45,107 nt of DNA from Chara braunii (GCA_003427395.1 BFEA01000192.1:1057009-1102115), one strand, 5' to 3'; positions 1 to 10,789 are shown, counted from the first letter of the stretch. Numbers and translations: made by a program. The notes: generated by a model not told the origin, from the sequence alone.

Positions 1-26
1 TATATATATATATATATATATATATA
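1..26. repeat. (TA)n microsatellite at window edge
   Basis: A pure alternating TA run opens the window. The matching place in LTR copy L2 (about 13,340-13,370) also has TA-rich steps, so the run probably expanded inside the LTR. Confidence 0.9.
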
Positions 27-732
27 CAGGGGAAATAGGTATGTGACGATCACTTCTCACAATCATAGTGGGACTCCTCACAACCATAAATATATGTGTG
101 ATCGCAGGCAGGCCAATCCAAATCTAAACCACCATACATACCTGCAATCACATCAAAGAGTCAAACAAAAGTCCACACACTACAGGAAGTCAACTCCAAC
201 CAACCTCTACACTCATACCCCATGCTTTAGCTATACAAGCCCCAACCTCCTGTCCAACCAGCCATAATTAAATACTCAGTACCTTTGTTAAATGACCACT
301 CAATAAAAGTCCTTGTGAAACCTTAACAAAACAATAAAATCACCAGGGCTAAAGCCTTTTAGGTTGAGTATTGAGGGTGAGTTGAAATTGAGTCGTAGAC
401 CGACGAATCGGCAACCGACCTGTTATCAGTGATAACAGAAGATGATCCTCACGGGATCAAGCTGAATCTAGTCCAAGTCCTGAACCAAATCGATAACGAT
501 GACCTGTAACACATGACATGCGAATCCCCCAGGCTAAATCTATAAGCTCATAGAGAGTAGTCTCCACGCCACGATCTCACCAACCATTCTACTTAACTAA
601 GCTTAAACCTACCTCTAAGCCAGTGCCCAAAGCAATGATAGACTAATGACAGAATCTCCCCTATTCAGGGTGGATTGCCAGAATCGCCACCTGTCAAGAT
701 ATAATCTATCTCCTCTAAACTAAGAAAATTTC

Positions 733-1250
733 GGCAGTGCTTCCTGTAGGAAAAGTGCCTTCGCAAAATTTATATTAGCTCAAAAATTAAACTTTTAATT
801 CTAAAAAGTCAAAATTTGTTTAACTCCCTAAATCAGTAAAAATTTGGGCAGCATTTCCTTTAGAAAGGTAGACTTCCCAGATTTATACTAGGTCAGATAT
901 GAACTTAGGAAACAAGATCTGAGTTTCAACCAAGACAAAATTTAACTAACTCCTTAGATTTGTAGAAATTTTGGCAGCGCTTCCGGTAGAGAAAGTGTTA
1001 TTCCAAGATTTATACAAAGCTAAGTCCAGAACCTGAAATGACTTCGACTTTTCAAGGTCTAATTTTGTTTAACTTCCTGAATTAGCAGAAATTTGGGCAG
1101 CACTTCCTTTAAAAAAAGAGATGTTCCAGATTTTTACTAAGCCAAAAAGTAAAAAAAGTTAGACCGTGAAAAAGACAAAGTTTGACTAACTCCTTGGTTT
1201 TGTAGAAATTTGGCAGCGCTTCGCGTAGAGAAAGTGGCTTACCAAGATTT
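733..1250 (-). repeat. gamma tandem repeat in L1 (5 units)
   Basis: Five imperfect units start at 733, 847, 973, 1,096 and 1,212, so the period is 114-126 bp. Each contains a GGCAGCGCTTCC-type core, then a short GTAGAGAAAGT-like arm and an A/T-rich CCAAGATTTATAC-like tail. L2, L3, L4 and L5 have only three units each, so L1 appears to have gained two. Confidence 0.85.
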
Positions 1251-1549
1251 ATACAGGGCCAAGTATAACAAAAGATCTCAGAAAATGCAGAAATTGATCT
1301 AAGTAAAATAAATTTAGCTCAGACAATGCAGAAGATTTAAACTAACTCCTATGACTCTAGCACGTGGCGAGCAACTAAAGCAACTACCTATCAACCTAAA
1401 ACTCATGCTAAGTAGTGACCTCACTCAGTCACATGCAGGCCAAACTACAAAGGTAAGTACTCTCACCATCCCAAAGTCAACTTAACAAACAATAGTTCAT
1501 AGTCTTTCAATAATTCATCCCCTTATACCCAACTTACATAGGGCATAAA

Positions 1550-2441
1550 GTCAGACCACCCAAACTTATGGGACATGCCTGACCCAACCAATCAGTATAC
1601 ACGAAACAGAGGGCACAACTACTTTTCTCTTCTTTGGGCATATGACTAGGCCACCCTAGTCGCCCTGAACTGTTTAAGTATCCCAACTTTATATAATTAT
1701 CTGGACTTAGTCTTATAAGGCAGCATATGACTGAATCGATCAACTTAGTTTGAGGTCCAGCCTGCCCCTTCTTACCACCAGTTTAATTAGTACTCTCTTC
1801 AATTTTTGTGATAGGCTACAGTCAGACCACCCAAACTTATGGGACTCTGTCTGACTAACCTGTTCTTAAATAAAATAGTAATAGAGTAAAGTCAAATTAT
1901 AACATTTGGGTTCCAGCATGTGCGAGGCTTTGAGTCAGACCACCTGAACTTACAAAACAGTCTGACTCTCTGCCTGATTCGTTCCTCTCTGATTCACTTG
2001 TGCGTGGCATTGGGCTAGACCACCTAAACTTATAAAATGGTCTGCCCTCTGACAAATTTCCCCCTCCGAATAAAAGCAGGAAGAGGCTGAACCACCTAAA
2101 CTTATAGAATGGCTCAAGCCTCCTCGTTCAGAACCAAACAAACAGAGAAAAACCCCAAAATAAACAAGGCAACCAAGGCACCTGAACTTACAGAATGCAC
2201 TTGGCCCCTGAAAAAGTCAAACACACTTAGCCCTCGCAAGTCAGAGCAATCAGACCACCTAAGCTTATAGAATGGTCTGATTCCCAAGACAATTCCACAA
2301 CACTAGGTCTCGCCAAACTTATGGGGACTTCCCAACCTCCAGAGCAATCAGACAACCTAAACTTATAGAATGGTCTGACGCTCCACACAACCCAAAATAA
2401 ACATAGCACTGGGTCTCCCCAAACTTATGGGGACTTCCCAG
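1550..2441 (-). repeat. beta hairpin array in L1
   Basis: About ten copies of a 30-37 bp hairpin. The loop core reads ACTTATGGGA or ACTTATAGAA; the flanks differ but pair. Clear examples are 1,821-1,855 (GTCAGAC with GTCTGAC), 1,932-1,968 (9 bp perfect), 2,249-2,281 (ATCAGACCA with TGGTCTGAT, 9 bp perfect) and 2,409-2,441 (CTGGG and CCCC arms with GGGG and CCCAG). In LTR-sense RNA two imperfect stems (1,550-1,583 and 2,085-2,120) become G-U wobbles rather than mismatches, which fits selection on the sense transcript. Confidence 0.85.
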
Positions 2442-2711
2442 CCTTAATGACCCAGTCAACCCTTATGCAAAACAGCCTTCCATCCTGCCGTCCCCCAGAT
2501 GCAAGCTCTTTTTACAATCTGCTTTCAGTCAATCAACAAAACTGAAACTCAGATTTGCATGCATTCCTTTACTTTGTTTTATTCATGTCCTGGAAGTCAA
2601 ACAATAAGTCAAAACAAAGGTGCATGCAATATACTCAGTCAAAACGCAATAGGGGATACTGATAGGGGTTATACTGGGTATATAAAAGAAAGCAATGATT
2701 ACCTTTCAATT

Positions 2712-2832
2712 CCGTGCCTCCAGAACCTCGCCTAGGTTCCGGCAGAGCTCCCGCAATCGGTGAGTTGACTCCCCACAGAGTCTTGTTGCGGTTCTACGGG
2801 TTGCAATCCCACATGCCGCCTTCCTCTAAGAT
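2712..2832 (-). promoter_or_regulatory. Conserved LTR block with TATA-like box (putative core promoter, L1)
   Basis: This block of about 120 bp is one of the best conserved pieces in all five LTR copies. It includes a small hairpin, GACTC-6 nt-GAGTC, in the others. Next to it, at 2,676-2,688, lies a TATATA-like sequence, matching TATAAA at the same spot in L2, L3 and L4. Conservation plus a TATA box suggests the core promoter, with R beginning just downstream. This is inferred from position and conservation only. Confidence 0.45.
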
Positions 2833-2879
2833 CAGGACTAGACTTAGAGTAAGAAGGGCAGGAGATAAGGGGTCTGAGA

Positions 2880-4074
2880 CAGGGCTGGTCCCCGGTTGGT
2901 CCGGGGGCCCATCCCCCACCCGGGAGCCTGCCGGTCGACCGGCCCGGCAGACCCCCGGTTGAATCCAGCGCATTAGGCTGGACGGGGGTACCGGACAGTG
3001 ACAGGTATCTCCACGACTGCCCAGCCCCCACGAGGCCGCGGGCTCCAAAAAAAAAAAAAAGGGGGGGGGGTTAGGCCCCACTTCTAGGAAACAACGAGCG
3101 GAGAATCTCCGCCGCTTATCTTTGCAGATCAACGGCAAACGACCGCCTGGGGGGCCACCAGGCCTCACATTTTGATTTGGCATAGTGTGGTCCGACAGAC
3201 CACGGACCAGTTATCATTGGCATGACATACTCGTCCATCCTCAGCCACAAAGGAATTACTATGGAAGAGCAGTGACTCTCCTGAGGTTATATGCTTCTGC
3301 AACATCACTAAGCGCTGGGGAAAGAGTTATGGGGCAACATCACTAAGCTCTGGGGAAAGAGTTATGGGTTTGGGTTTCGGCTCTGTCTGAGGTGCAAGCC
3401 CAAGAATGGACCTACGCTATATTTTTCTGTCAATCTAAATAAATGCACGTGGCTCCAGTACATGTATCTGGACAGACTAGCAGGCGAGATACTTTTGGAC
3501 TGAGGACACTGATGACACAGCGTATTTAAAATAAAAAAACAACAGAAAATGCTTTGTATTTAAAACAAAAAAGACAAACAGAAAACGCTGTGCCTGCGCC
3601 AGCTGAAATCTGCACCCATAACTTTTCGGTTGTCGAGCTATCCTCTGGAAAAGGTATAAGTTTTGGCAAAGATCCACTTCTATTGCATCTCATTCAGGCT
3701 GCAGGACTCCGACGACCGTTGGCATAGTCCAAAGTGCCTTCTGCCACTGATTTGAAGTTCGTGGGCCACGGGGGGTCGGATAAGTAATATTGCTTACTCG
3801 ACCCTTCCCCCTGAAAGTGACACCTCCATGAATATCCCAATAATATCCCCACTTACCCTTGGGGTACCCCCCCCAAAAAATTGGACCTTAAAAATTTTAT
3901 TACGGATTTCGACAGCTCTTGAAGACCGCTGTCAGATCCGCCAAAAAAAAAAAAAAAAAAAAAAAAAAGAATTAGGCTTTTTTGAAAACCGGTTTTCCAG
4001 TTCACCCCCCCGGGGCTGGTCCGGCTTCGGTTCAACCAGGCAAGCTGAACCGGTCGGTTGCTGGCCCAGCCCTG
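2880..4074. mobile_element. Non-autonomous hAT-like DNA transposon
   Basis: A 1,195-bp insertion in L1. Its ends are CAGGGCTGG and CCAGCCCTG, and it is flanked by the 8-bp direct repeat GTCTGAGA (2,872-2,879 and 4,075-4,082). An 8-bp target duplication and CAGGG-type inverted termini are typical of hAT elements. The paralogous LTR L4 has the uninterrupted site near 26,635-26,650. No transposase-like reading frame is visible, so it would need a partner enzyme. Inside are GC-rich subterminal regions, homopolymer runs (14 A then 10 G at 3,047-3,070; 26 A at 3,943-3,968), a 35-bp tandem duplication at about 3,300-3,368 and another short duplication near 3,520-3,590. Confidence 0.8.
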
Positions 4075-4569
4075 GTCTGAGACTCTCGAGATACAAAAAG
4101 GGGACAACTCAACTCTCAGGAGAGGGCCTTGATACCTTCCATCGCCTGAGGGCCCCGCAATGATGGCCAAACAATCAACAACTTGGTCAAACTTGAAGCC
4201 TCGCTTGCTGAAACAGTTCCCCCCTGACGACCTTTCAAATCGCAGCAGCAACCCCTTCTATAGCCCGGCCTCCCCTCTCAGTCCCAACACCCCCAAAACT
4301 AAATGTTATTACACCCCAACTTGGAATGTCGATGACCCCACGAAATCTCATCAGTCCCTCATATGTCTATTACTTGTGTGCAACCGCAGGGTGCCACAGC
4401 CTCACACCAAGCTAGCCTCACCATACTTCTGCGCTGTTCAGCAATTCGCTAGTACTTATCATGGCAAATGTCGGTCGTAGCGACAACCTAGAGTAGCCTG
4501 CAGTAGCCTAGGGCAGCTAGCTGCAGCTTCTAGAGAGACCCAACCTTATCTGTTGCCAGGAAATAACAC

Positions 4570-7330
4570 ACTCTCTTGTTCGCCCTCTCCAACAGCAACA
4601 ACGATCCTTTGCAAACAGCAACGCCGCCTAGGCAGGTGGTGGAGTTCCCAACAAGGCGTAGCAGTAAGCTTGTAGCAATATGTAGGGGAGTCCTCCAACC
4701 TTGCTTACGGTTTGCCCCTTCTCTCTCCTTTGAGTTTTTCAGCCTGTATTCGATTCGCCTGTCCTATGATCGTTCGCCCATGCCGATTGTGAGCGGATCG
4801 GAAGTAATTCTGCTGCTACCTTGCCCAGGTCCGTCCCACTGCAACCTTAATGCGAGCGACAGACCCATGTATGTATCTTGTTCCGACCACAGCCCCGCTT
4901 CCATTCAACTTTCCACCCACTATGTACCTTCGTGATCATGGATGTGCCCTGCCATCTGCTCAGTCCGGATACATCCCTTGCTGGAGGACGAGAAGGGTAC
5001 GTCGGGGTAGCTCCTCCTTCTCACCACCTCACTCACCTTCTGACACCCTCGTCGCCATAGCCGTCGGGCGTAGCCCCTACCTCTCAAAGCTGCTAGACCG
5101 GTGCTCGGATCATCATTCTGTTGCGGCAATCTGATCCGCGCCGTCTCAAGACTCCCAATCTGACTCCTACCTCGCTCGTTTTCACTCAAAAACGAGCGAG
5201 ATACTCGTTTTTCTCTTTACTCCGTTTTCACTCTCGCCCTAGCCTACGCACTTATTTTCTCCCCTACTTCCTCTCCTACTAACTTTCACCCCGATCTAAT
5301 TACATATTCGGGTTCGCCATAGCCCAAACCCGTGGTTTGAAATTTTTAATTGTTCAAAATGGTCGAGAACGACCGTCCTAGCCAAAACTTTATTTCCACT
5401 CTTCCTCACTCTGTGTCTAATGCACCTCGGCACAACCCCCCCGACTCGGACCAGGTTCATTTAGCTATCTTCCCTTTTTTCTTGTCGTAGCTCCTGGCCA
5501 TCTCCACGCACGTGCCTTTCCTTTTTACTCCCCCTACACTATTCCTGATGCTAAACCGACTTTAGATTCAAGGTCGCCTGTCCTAAAAACCCCCGGATTG
5601 ACTTCTTCTCCACCCAATCCCGTTGAGACTCAGTCGGCTATGCGCGCCTTCCATCACCTCCGTTACGATAGTCATCGTCGTTGGGCACAGCTCGAGAGAA
5701 GGTGAACAACAGTCGTATTTTTCATTACCACTTCATGACACCCTTCACCACTTCAGGATGCACCCTCCCTAAACAGGTGGTTTTCAGCGTCTTCAGACCT
5801 TTCACCACTTCAGGACCATTCGGGTCTGAAAATCCTGAATGGTCCTGAAGTGGTGAAAGTTCCGAAGAACCTGAAAACCACCTGTTTAGGCAGGCTGCAT
5901 CCTCAAGTGGTGGAGGGTGGTTTTCATGGTCTTCGGACCTCTTACCACTTCAGGACCATTCACGATTTTCAGACTGCCAAAAACTCTCACTTGACCACTT
6001 CAGGACACCCTTCACCACTTCAGGATGCAGCCTGCCTAAACAGGTGGTTTTCAGGGTCTTCGGACCTTTCACCACTTCAGGACCATTCATGATTTTCAGA
6101 CTGCCCAAAACTCTCACTTCAAAATTTTCATTCCTGAATTTCCAGTTACCCGATAACCGCTTGTGCACAGCTCCAACCTCTTGCATCCCCAACCCTATCT
6201 ACTAACATCCGAAACCAACCTCTAAACCTTTATTTAGCCTCCTCTTTCACCGAAATCACACTCCATATGATTGAAAGCTGACATTCTTCCACCTTCGCCA
6301 TAGCCTCAGCGCATCACCTTCATCTCCTTCCTCACTACACCTTCCTCCTTTTGCTGAACTAAACCCGCCATCCGATTCGCCCGACCCCGAAACCTGGGTT
6401 TTGGAAGTTACTTCGCCCGATTCCGTCGAGGATCGGGCAAGTTACTCATCTCTCGTCTTCGCCCCTTCTTCCTGCCTCTCCGCCATCGTCACCTTCGTAC
6501 TCTCCTACCTGTCGTAGCGCTCGTCCGCTCAGCGTACAGAAACCGCTCGGCCACCCCAGCTATCCTGAGCGGAACTTCGTAGAGAGCCTGGCTACTAGAT
6601 GGTTCGGCCAGTACTTCGCCTATTCCCGGTCCGACGAGCTCCTGGCGTGCCTGTACTGCCGCATGCCTCTACTAACACTCCATGGTTTCTTCTTCTGTCT
6701 TCCGGATGTATCTCGGCGCGGTCCCTGTCCAGGTTCGGCCACCCCTTTCGCTGTTGTCACTTGGTCGAGGTAACACTCTTCATCAGTCTGATCAGCTCGG
6801 CAACATTACGACGTCTCTCTTGTAGGACTGACCGACCGATCCCTCTCTCTTATCCTATCACTAGGACTCCTTTCCCTTCTACCGGCTGCCTTCGATGAGT
6901 CTTCCGTCAGTACACCCGCCCCGAAGACCGATTCTCACCGTATCGCTATGACTCTGCCACAGTCCCTCTCGGTCCGGGCGCTAAGACCAGAACAGACGGG
7001 TTACGCTGGCTGTCTGACACAGGTCCGTCTCGTCGGTTCGCCAGTCCCGGCTCATGGCACAAAGCGCCCCGGTCGATAGCGCTTGGTCCTTTATCCGTGC
7101 GCTAGTTGTTCCTTGGTTGTAGCAACATCGAGGGAAACCAATCATCGGTCAGGTCGGCTAGCCTTTCGCCTTTTTTGCCCAAGTCTGTCGTGCGACTCGC
7201 ACGGTGCTGCTACAGGCCCCCACTGAGTCCTACCCTCGGGTTCGCGGCCGGTCTCAGAACCTTTGCCGGGCCCAGCTAGAGCTTTAAAATAAAAGAAAAA
7301 CAATAATAAAAATAATAACACTTGAGAAAA
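4570..7330 (-). repeat. alpha hairpin region of L1
   Basis: Stretch rich in Y-R skewed sequence with hairpins in which GC-rich arms differ but pair. Best examples: 5,171-5,200 (12-bp perfect stem CTCGCTCGTTTT, 6-nt loop) and 6,412-6,441 (stem around GCCCGAT with ATCGGGC, 6-nt loop). The flanks repeat weakly with ACCCCCGG-like and TTCGCC-like words. A foldback element splits the region. Several expected units are too decayed to call by eye. Confidence 0.65.
5694..6164. mobile_element. Foldback element FB1 with 9-bp target duplication
   Basis: A 471-bp insertion flanked by GCACAGCTC at 5,685-5,693 and 6,165-6,173. It begins GAGAGAAGGTGAAC and ends CCGATAACCGCTTGT. Inside is a long fold-back stem: 5,744-5,821 is the reverse complement of 5,837-5,914 with few mismatches, and a third copy in direct orientation lies at 6,011-6,088. 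The recurring word is CACTTCAGGACCATTC. There is no coding frame of note. The 9-bp duplication is usual for Mutator-like (MULE) and some foldback elements. The second copy at 25,727 has nearly the same left end. Confidence 0.85.
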
Positions 7331-7930
7331 ATAGGAAAAATTAAAAAAACGGCGAGGAGAGGGGAAGGGACCCCTCGGCACTTCCCTGGTCCTGCCGAGT
7401 GGCCTACAATCGGGCTTCCCCGCAACAAGACTAAGGGGGATAGTCTCGTGAGACCCTCAACCCCTCAGCCCCTTCAAAACTCCATTACTCCTGCATCGTC
7501 GTCCGCTGACCTCGATCCTCGAGTCTCTCGGATGAAGGTCCGAAGTTTTAATCAATAGTGTTAGGCCCAGGGTTGGGTCTAGTTTTGACGAACACCTACA
7601 TAAACGAATACTGTGCGATGCGCGAACTTACCGGAATGTTTTCAGAACCCCCTATTGTCGATGTCGTCCTCCGCGTGTAGGTACGAGTCACTGGTAAGTG
7701 CACCAGTCAAACGATAAAAATCTGCTTAATCAAAAATTAAAAATTTAGCGAGCGCCCGCCTCGGCTCTTCAGTCATCAAAGATAAAAAGAAATCATGCAC
7801 GCCTTAAGTTTACGCGCCCACGCACTCTCTCCTCTAATCAGCTACTCTGTCAACATAAACCATAGGCTCAACCGCCCCTCGCGCGATATACTTCGACTTT
7901 AAACCGACCTATTTTCTATCCCCTGCAAAA
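7331..7930 (-). other. LTR 5'-proximal region of L1
   Basis: Between the alpha region and the LTR terminus. It aligns in patches with the start of L5 (29,770-30,150) and with L3a, for example the GAGAGAGTG-TGGGCGCG words, but is clearly diverged. There is no gene and no RNA gene that I can recognise. Confidence 0.6.
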
Positions 7931-7933
7931 AAC

Positions 7934-7969
7934 AGGGCGGATACCCTTATAAGGGTATTCGCACCGACA
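7934..7969 (-). repeat. LTR 5' terminus with terminal palindrome (L1)
   Basis: The sense strand starts TGTCGGTGCG and is followed at once by a palindrome centred on AATACCCTTATAAGGGTATT. The same terminus and palindrome occur at 15,619 (minus), 29,734 (plus) and 43,667 (plus). The flanking DNA differs each time, which fixes the LTR boundary. Confidence 0.85.
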
Positions 7970-8379
7970 ACGCGGCCTGCTCAGACCACACTGAAGGCGT
8001 GTACTCGATCGTCGGGCAATCAGTCTAGAGGCGGAGTATCTGAACACTCCACCTAGTAGCTGGTCCCCGCCGAAGTCCCTTCAGGATAGTTGGGGCTGCC
8101 AAGGTAGCTGGCGTTGGGAGTCCGTTGTGCCAATTGAATCGGCCACTCTCCCTAGCGGATATCGCCATTTTGACTAGCGGCCTGCTGATAGTAGCAAGCG
8201 GCACCTGTTTGGAATCAGGAGTTAGCGCACAGACGCACATTGACTGAGACGGGAAGAGGAGCGGACGATGGGCCAAACTGCGCCCGATGCGACGAGCGCT
8301 GAGGTAGGGGGAGCCGACTGCTATCGGGCATTGCGCCGGCACGGACGACGTCTGTGGGATGAAAGTCGAAACGGAGAAA

Positions 8380-9660
8380 CCAGGCAGCGGGTGAAAGGTT
8401 CGGGGGACAAGATCGATCTGCTACGCTGAGCAAAAGGGCCGAGTGCAGTTAGTAAGGAAAGGAAATAAAGGGAACGAACCCAGACAGGGGATAGCGTCGG
8501 GTGCATGCAAATAAGAGGTGGGATGGCGGAGAAGGAAAGAAGTTAGTATTTGCTCATGTGGAGGGCGATTTCGGTGGGGGAAGATGCTGGACAGGGGTTT
8601 ATGGTCAGGGCGAACCCAATGATGGAGACGGATCGACAAATGGTGGAGGTTAGTGGGAGGTTGGAAGAGAATGGGCCGCGCGGAGCTATGGCGGAGCGAA
8701 GAGGAAGTGAGGGAGGAAAGTATGAATCTCTCCCGTTTTTTGAGGAAAACGGGAGGGAAAAAGAAGTGGTTCGGGGGTTTTGATAATGGGAGAACCTAAA
8801 TCCGTGGTTAGATTAGGCATGAAGTCAGTAGATGGGGAGTTATGTAGATAAAGTCGTGCGCGGTGGGTGTTGAAGGGTGGGTATGGCCGCACACGAAAAC
8901 GCAAAGTCTCGCTCGATTCTTGGCGGCATTGAGCGAGAGAAGATGCGTTTCGGAGGTTTCGAAGTGCTGCGAATCCAATGGCGCGGTTAGAATTGGCTAT
9001 GAGTTAGTGGTTAAGGAGGTCAGTAAGGAAAAGTGTGCGCGGAGGTGAGTCGAACGAGCGAGCATGGAGGAATGAAAGAGCGAACAGTTCGCTCGATTTT
9101 TAACGAAATCAGGCAAACTGAGATTCAACTCTAGGATTCCTGTACCCTGCGAGTCGAACCATGAAGTCGGAATAGGGAGTGAGTGGTGTGGTTGGTCAGC
9201 ATAACCATTAGAGGTTGCGCGGTCGGTGTAGAAGAAACTCGTGGGGGGGGCAAGGAAGATTTGTGTGAACCTGATCACGCTGGAAAGACCCGGTGTATTA
9301 GAGGAAGGAAAGCAATCCCGGGGTCTTAACCTCGGGCGAATCGAACGGTACGGTCGGATTAGTGGGTTAGGTAGTGTATTGTATGGTAGATGGAGGTAAA
9401 ACGTCGGGCGGAGGGACGGATATGGTGGAGCTGAAACGAAGCTCATAACTCGCCCGCTTCTTGATGGAAGCGGGCAAGTGGGGATGTGATTTTAGGCTTT
9501 TAGGAGTAAGTGAATGCATTAGTAGGCACGGATTCTTGGATAAGAGTGATGGATTTGGCGGTGTAAGATGAGGGGCTGTGCATAAAAAGGGCTGTGAAAA
9601 GGAGGTGAACTTACCTGGAATCAACGGAAGATTCATTCTGGTTTTGCTCAGCCAAGTGAT
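8380..9660 (+). repeat. alpha hairpin array in L2, about 178-bp period
   Basis: Hairpins at 8,730-8,755 (CTCCCGTTTT with AAAACGGGAG), 8,907-8,938 (TCTCGCTC with GAGCGAGA), 9,086-9,119 (GATTT with AAATC plus outer AGTT with AACT) and 9,448-9,479 (GCCCGCTTC with GAAGCGGGC, loop TTGATG). Starts are separated by 177, 179 and 2 x 181 bp; the unit expected near 9,270 is decayed. Between hairpins, GGGGGTTTT and GGGCGAA words and a GTTAGT word recur. The stems change in sequence while staying paired. Confidence 0.75.
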
Positions 9661-10789
9661 CAGGGTATTGACAGACGAGCGCGAGGTTGGAGACTTGCCT
9701 ATACCGGTCTTTAGGTGCAGATTGGTTGATGTGTCAACGTGAGGTTCATATCGATCTCACTCATATTGGCGAACTTCGGGGTGGTGGTGTGTCCTTCCGC
9801 GTACTAGCGCAAGATTCATCCTTAGCTCATTCTACCGAGGGAGTCAGGGGAAAATTTCGGATCTTACCTCGACGGGAGAGGGGTGCATCGCCCAAGACCA
9901 AATTGCAGCTACCGAGGACGAACGTGCCACAGTGTGACCGGGCGCACCTGCAGAGGTCAAGGAGGAGTTTTCTCTGAGCCGAAAGTTAGTGGGTTGTGGA
10001 TGGTGCTTAGCCCTGCTGGAGTTCGCCTATTGCATATCACTTTGGGCATTAGCATAGTGTTGTGCACGACGTGCTACTGCGTAGGAGCACCAAGGAGAAG
10101 GAGAGGCTGCTCTTGTTGCTGCCTTGTGGTTGTCGCAGTTGCTATTTGGGCCTCACAATTGTGTGTCGTAGTGGTAGTTATTGCTAAACACAGTGGTGCG
10201 ACTCGGTGACTCACTGCAGTTGGTACGGACTGCTGTCGAAAACATTAGCCCCGTAAAAGAGGTGAAGGACGATGATGCATGGGCTCATACCTGACTATGA
10301 GAATAGTCTACGAGGTCAATTTCCTTATGCATATCGTTTGCTGTTGTAGAACGCAGACGGGAGACATTGCCAATTCGTAGGCGGCTGACGCACTGTTGCC
10401 TGAGCGCGCGGTATGTTGCGGATTCTTGCTGCATTTTGCCTGCATTTCTGATAGGATATCTGGGAGTGGGGGCTATATGAATGTTGTCGTTCGAGCCCGC
10501 GCAGTGGCGGCTTGGTCAAGAGGGTGAGACGTTATGACCTGAGGTAATGACCATACTTGGAAGAGGAGTTATTGCTGCCAATTGAAGGATCGTCAGGTAG
10601 TCAACGTTTGGCAGTATGGCTTCAGTTTGGCCAAGTTGCTGCATCCTTGGCCATCATTGCGGGGCCCTCTGGCGATGGAAGATAACAAGGCCCTCTCATG
10701 GGAGTTGAGTTGTCCCTCTTTTGTATCTCGAGTGTCTGAAACCCCTTGTCTTCTGTCGTTCTTACTCTGAGTCTAATCCATGTTCGAAG
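9661..10789 (+). other. L2 segment between alpha array and conserved block
   Basis: Matches the corresponding part of L5 (about 31,760-33,080) in patches. The clearest anchor is a GCGGGGCCCTC-type block at about 10,657-10,700, also found at 4,130-4,165 (minus), 26,690-26,725 (minus) and 32,945-32,985. I see no gene or RNA. Confidence 0.6.

Larger units (their letters stand above)
1..7969 (-). mobile_element. L1: giant LTR copy, 3' part cut off by window edge
   Basis: Minus-strand copy of the large LTR seen complete at 29,734-36,465. Its 5' terminus is at 7,969, where the complement reads TGTCGGTGCG, as at the start of L5 and L6. Moving leftwards (LTR sense) it holds the terminal palindrome, the alpha hairpin region (about 7,300-4,570), a conserved block (2,712-2,832), the beta hairpin array (2,441-1,550), the gamma tandem repeat (about 1,250-733) and the beginning of the 3' part. 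The last section, about 1 kb in L2 and L5, lies beyond position 1. Two later insertions, a hAT-like element and a foldback element, interrupt it. Open frames here are short, lack recognisable domains and are not kept between copies, so I treat the stretch as non-coding. Whether L1 is a solo LTR or part of a full element cannot be seen. Confidence 0.85.

Noticed and set aside
1550-2441. CRISPR-like array
   Set aside because: Repeats are regularly similar, but spacing is uneven, the repeats are hairpins with variable arms, there is no cas gene and the setting is a eukaryotic retrotransposon LTR.
8997-9446. 149-codon open frame on the minus strand
   Set aside because: It overlaps the alpha hairpin array; Pro/Ser/Arg-rich translation comes from base skew and is not kept in L1, L4 or L5.
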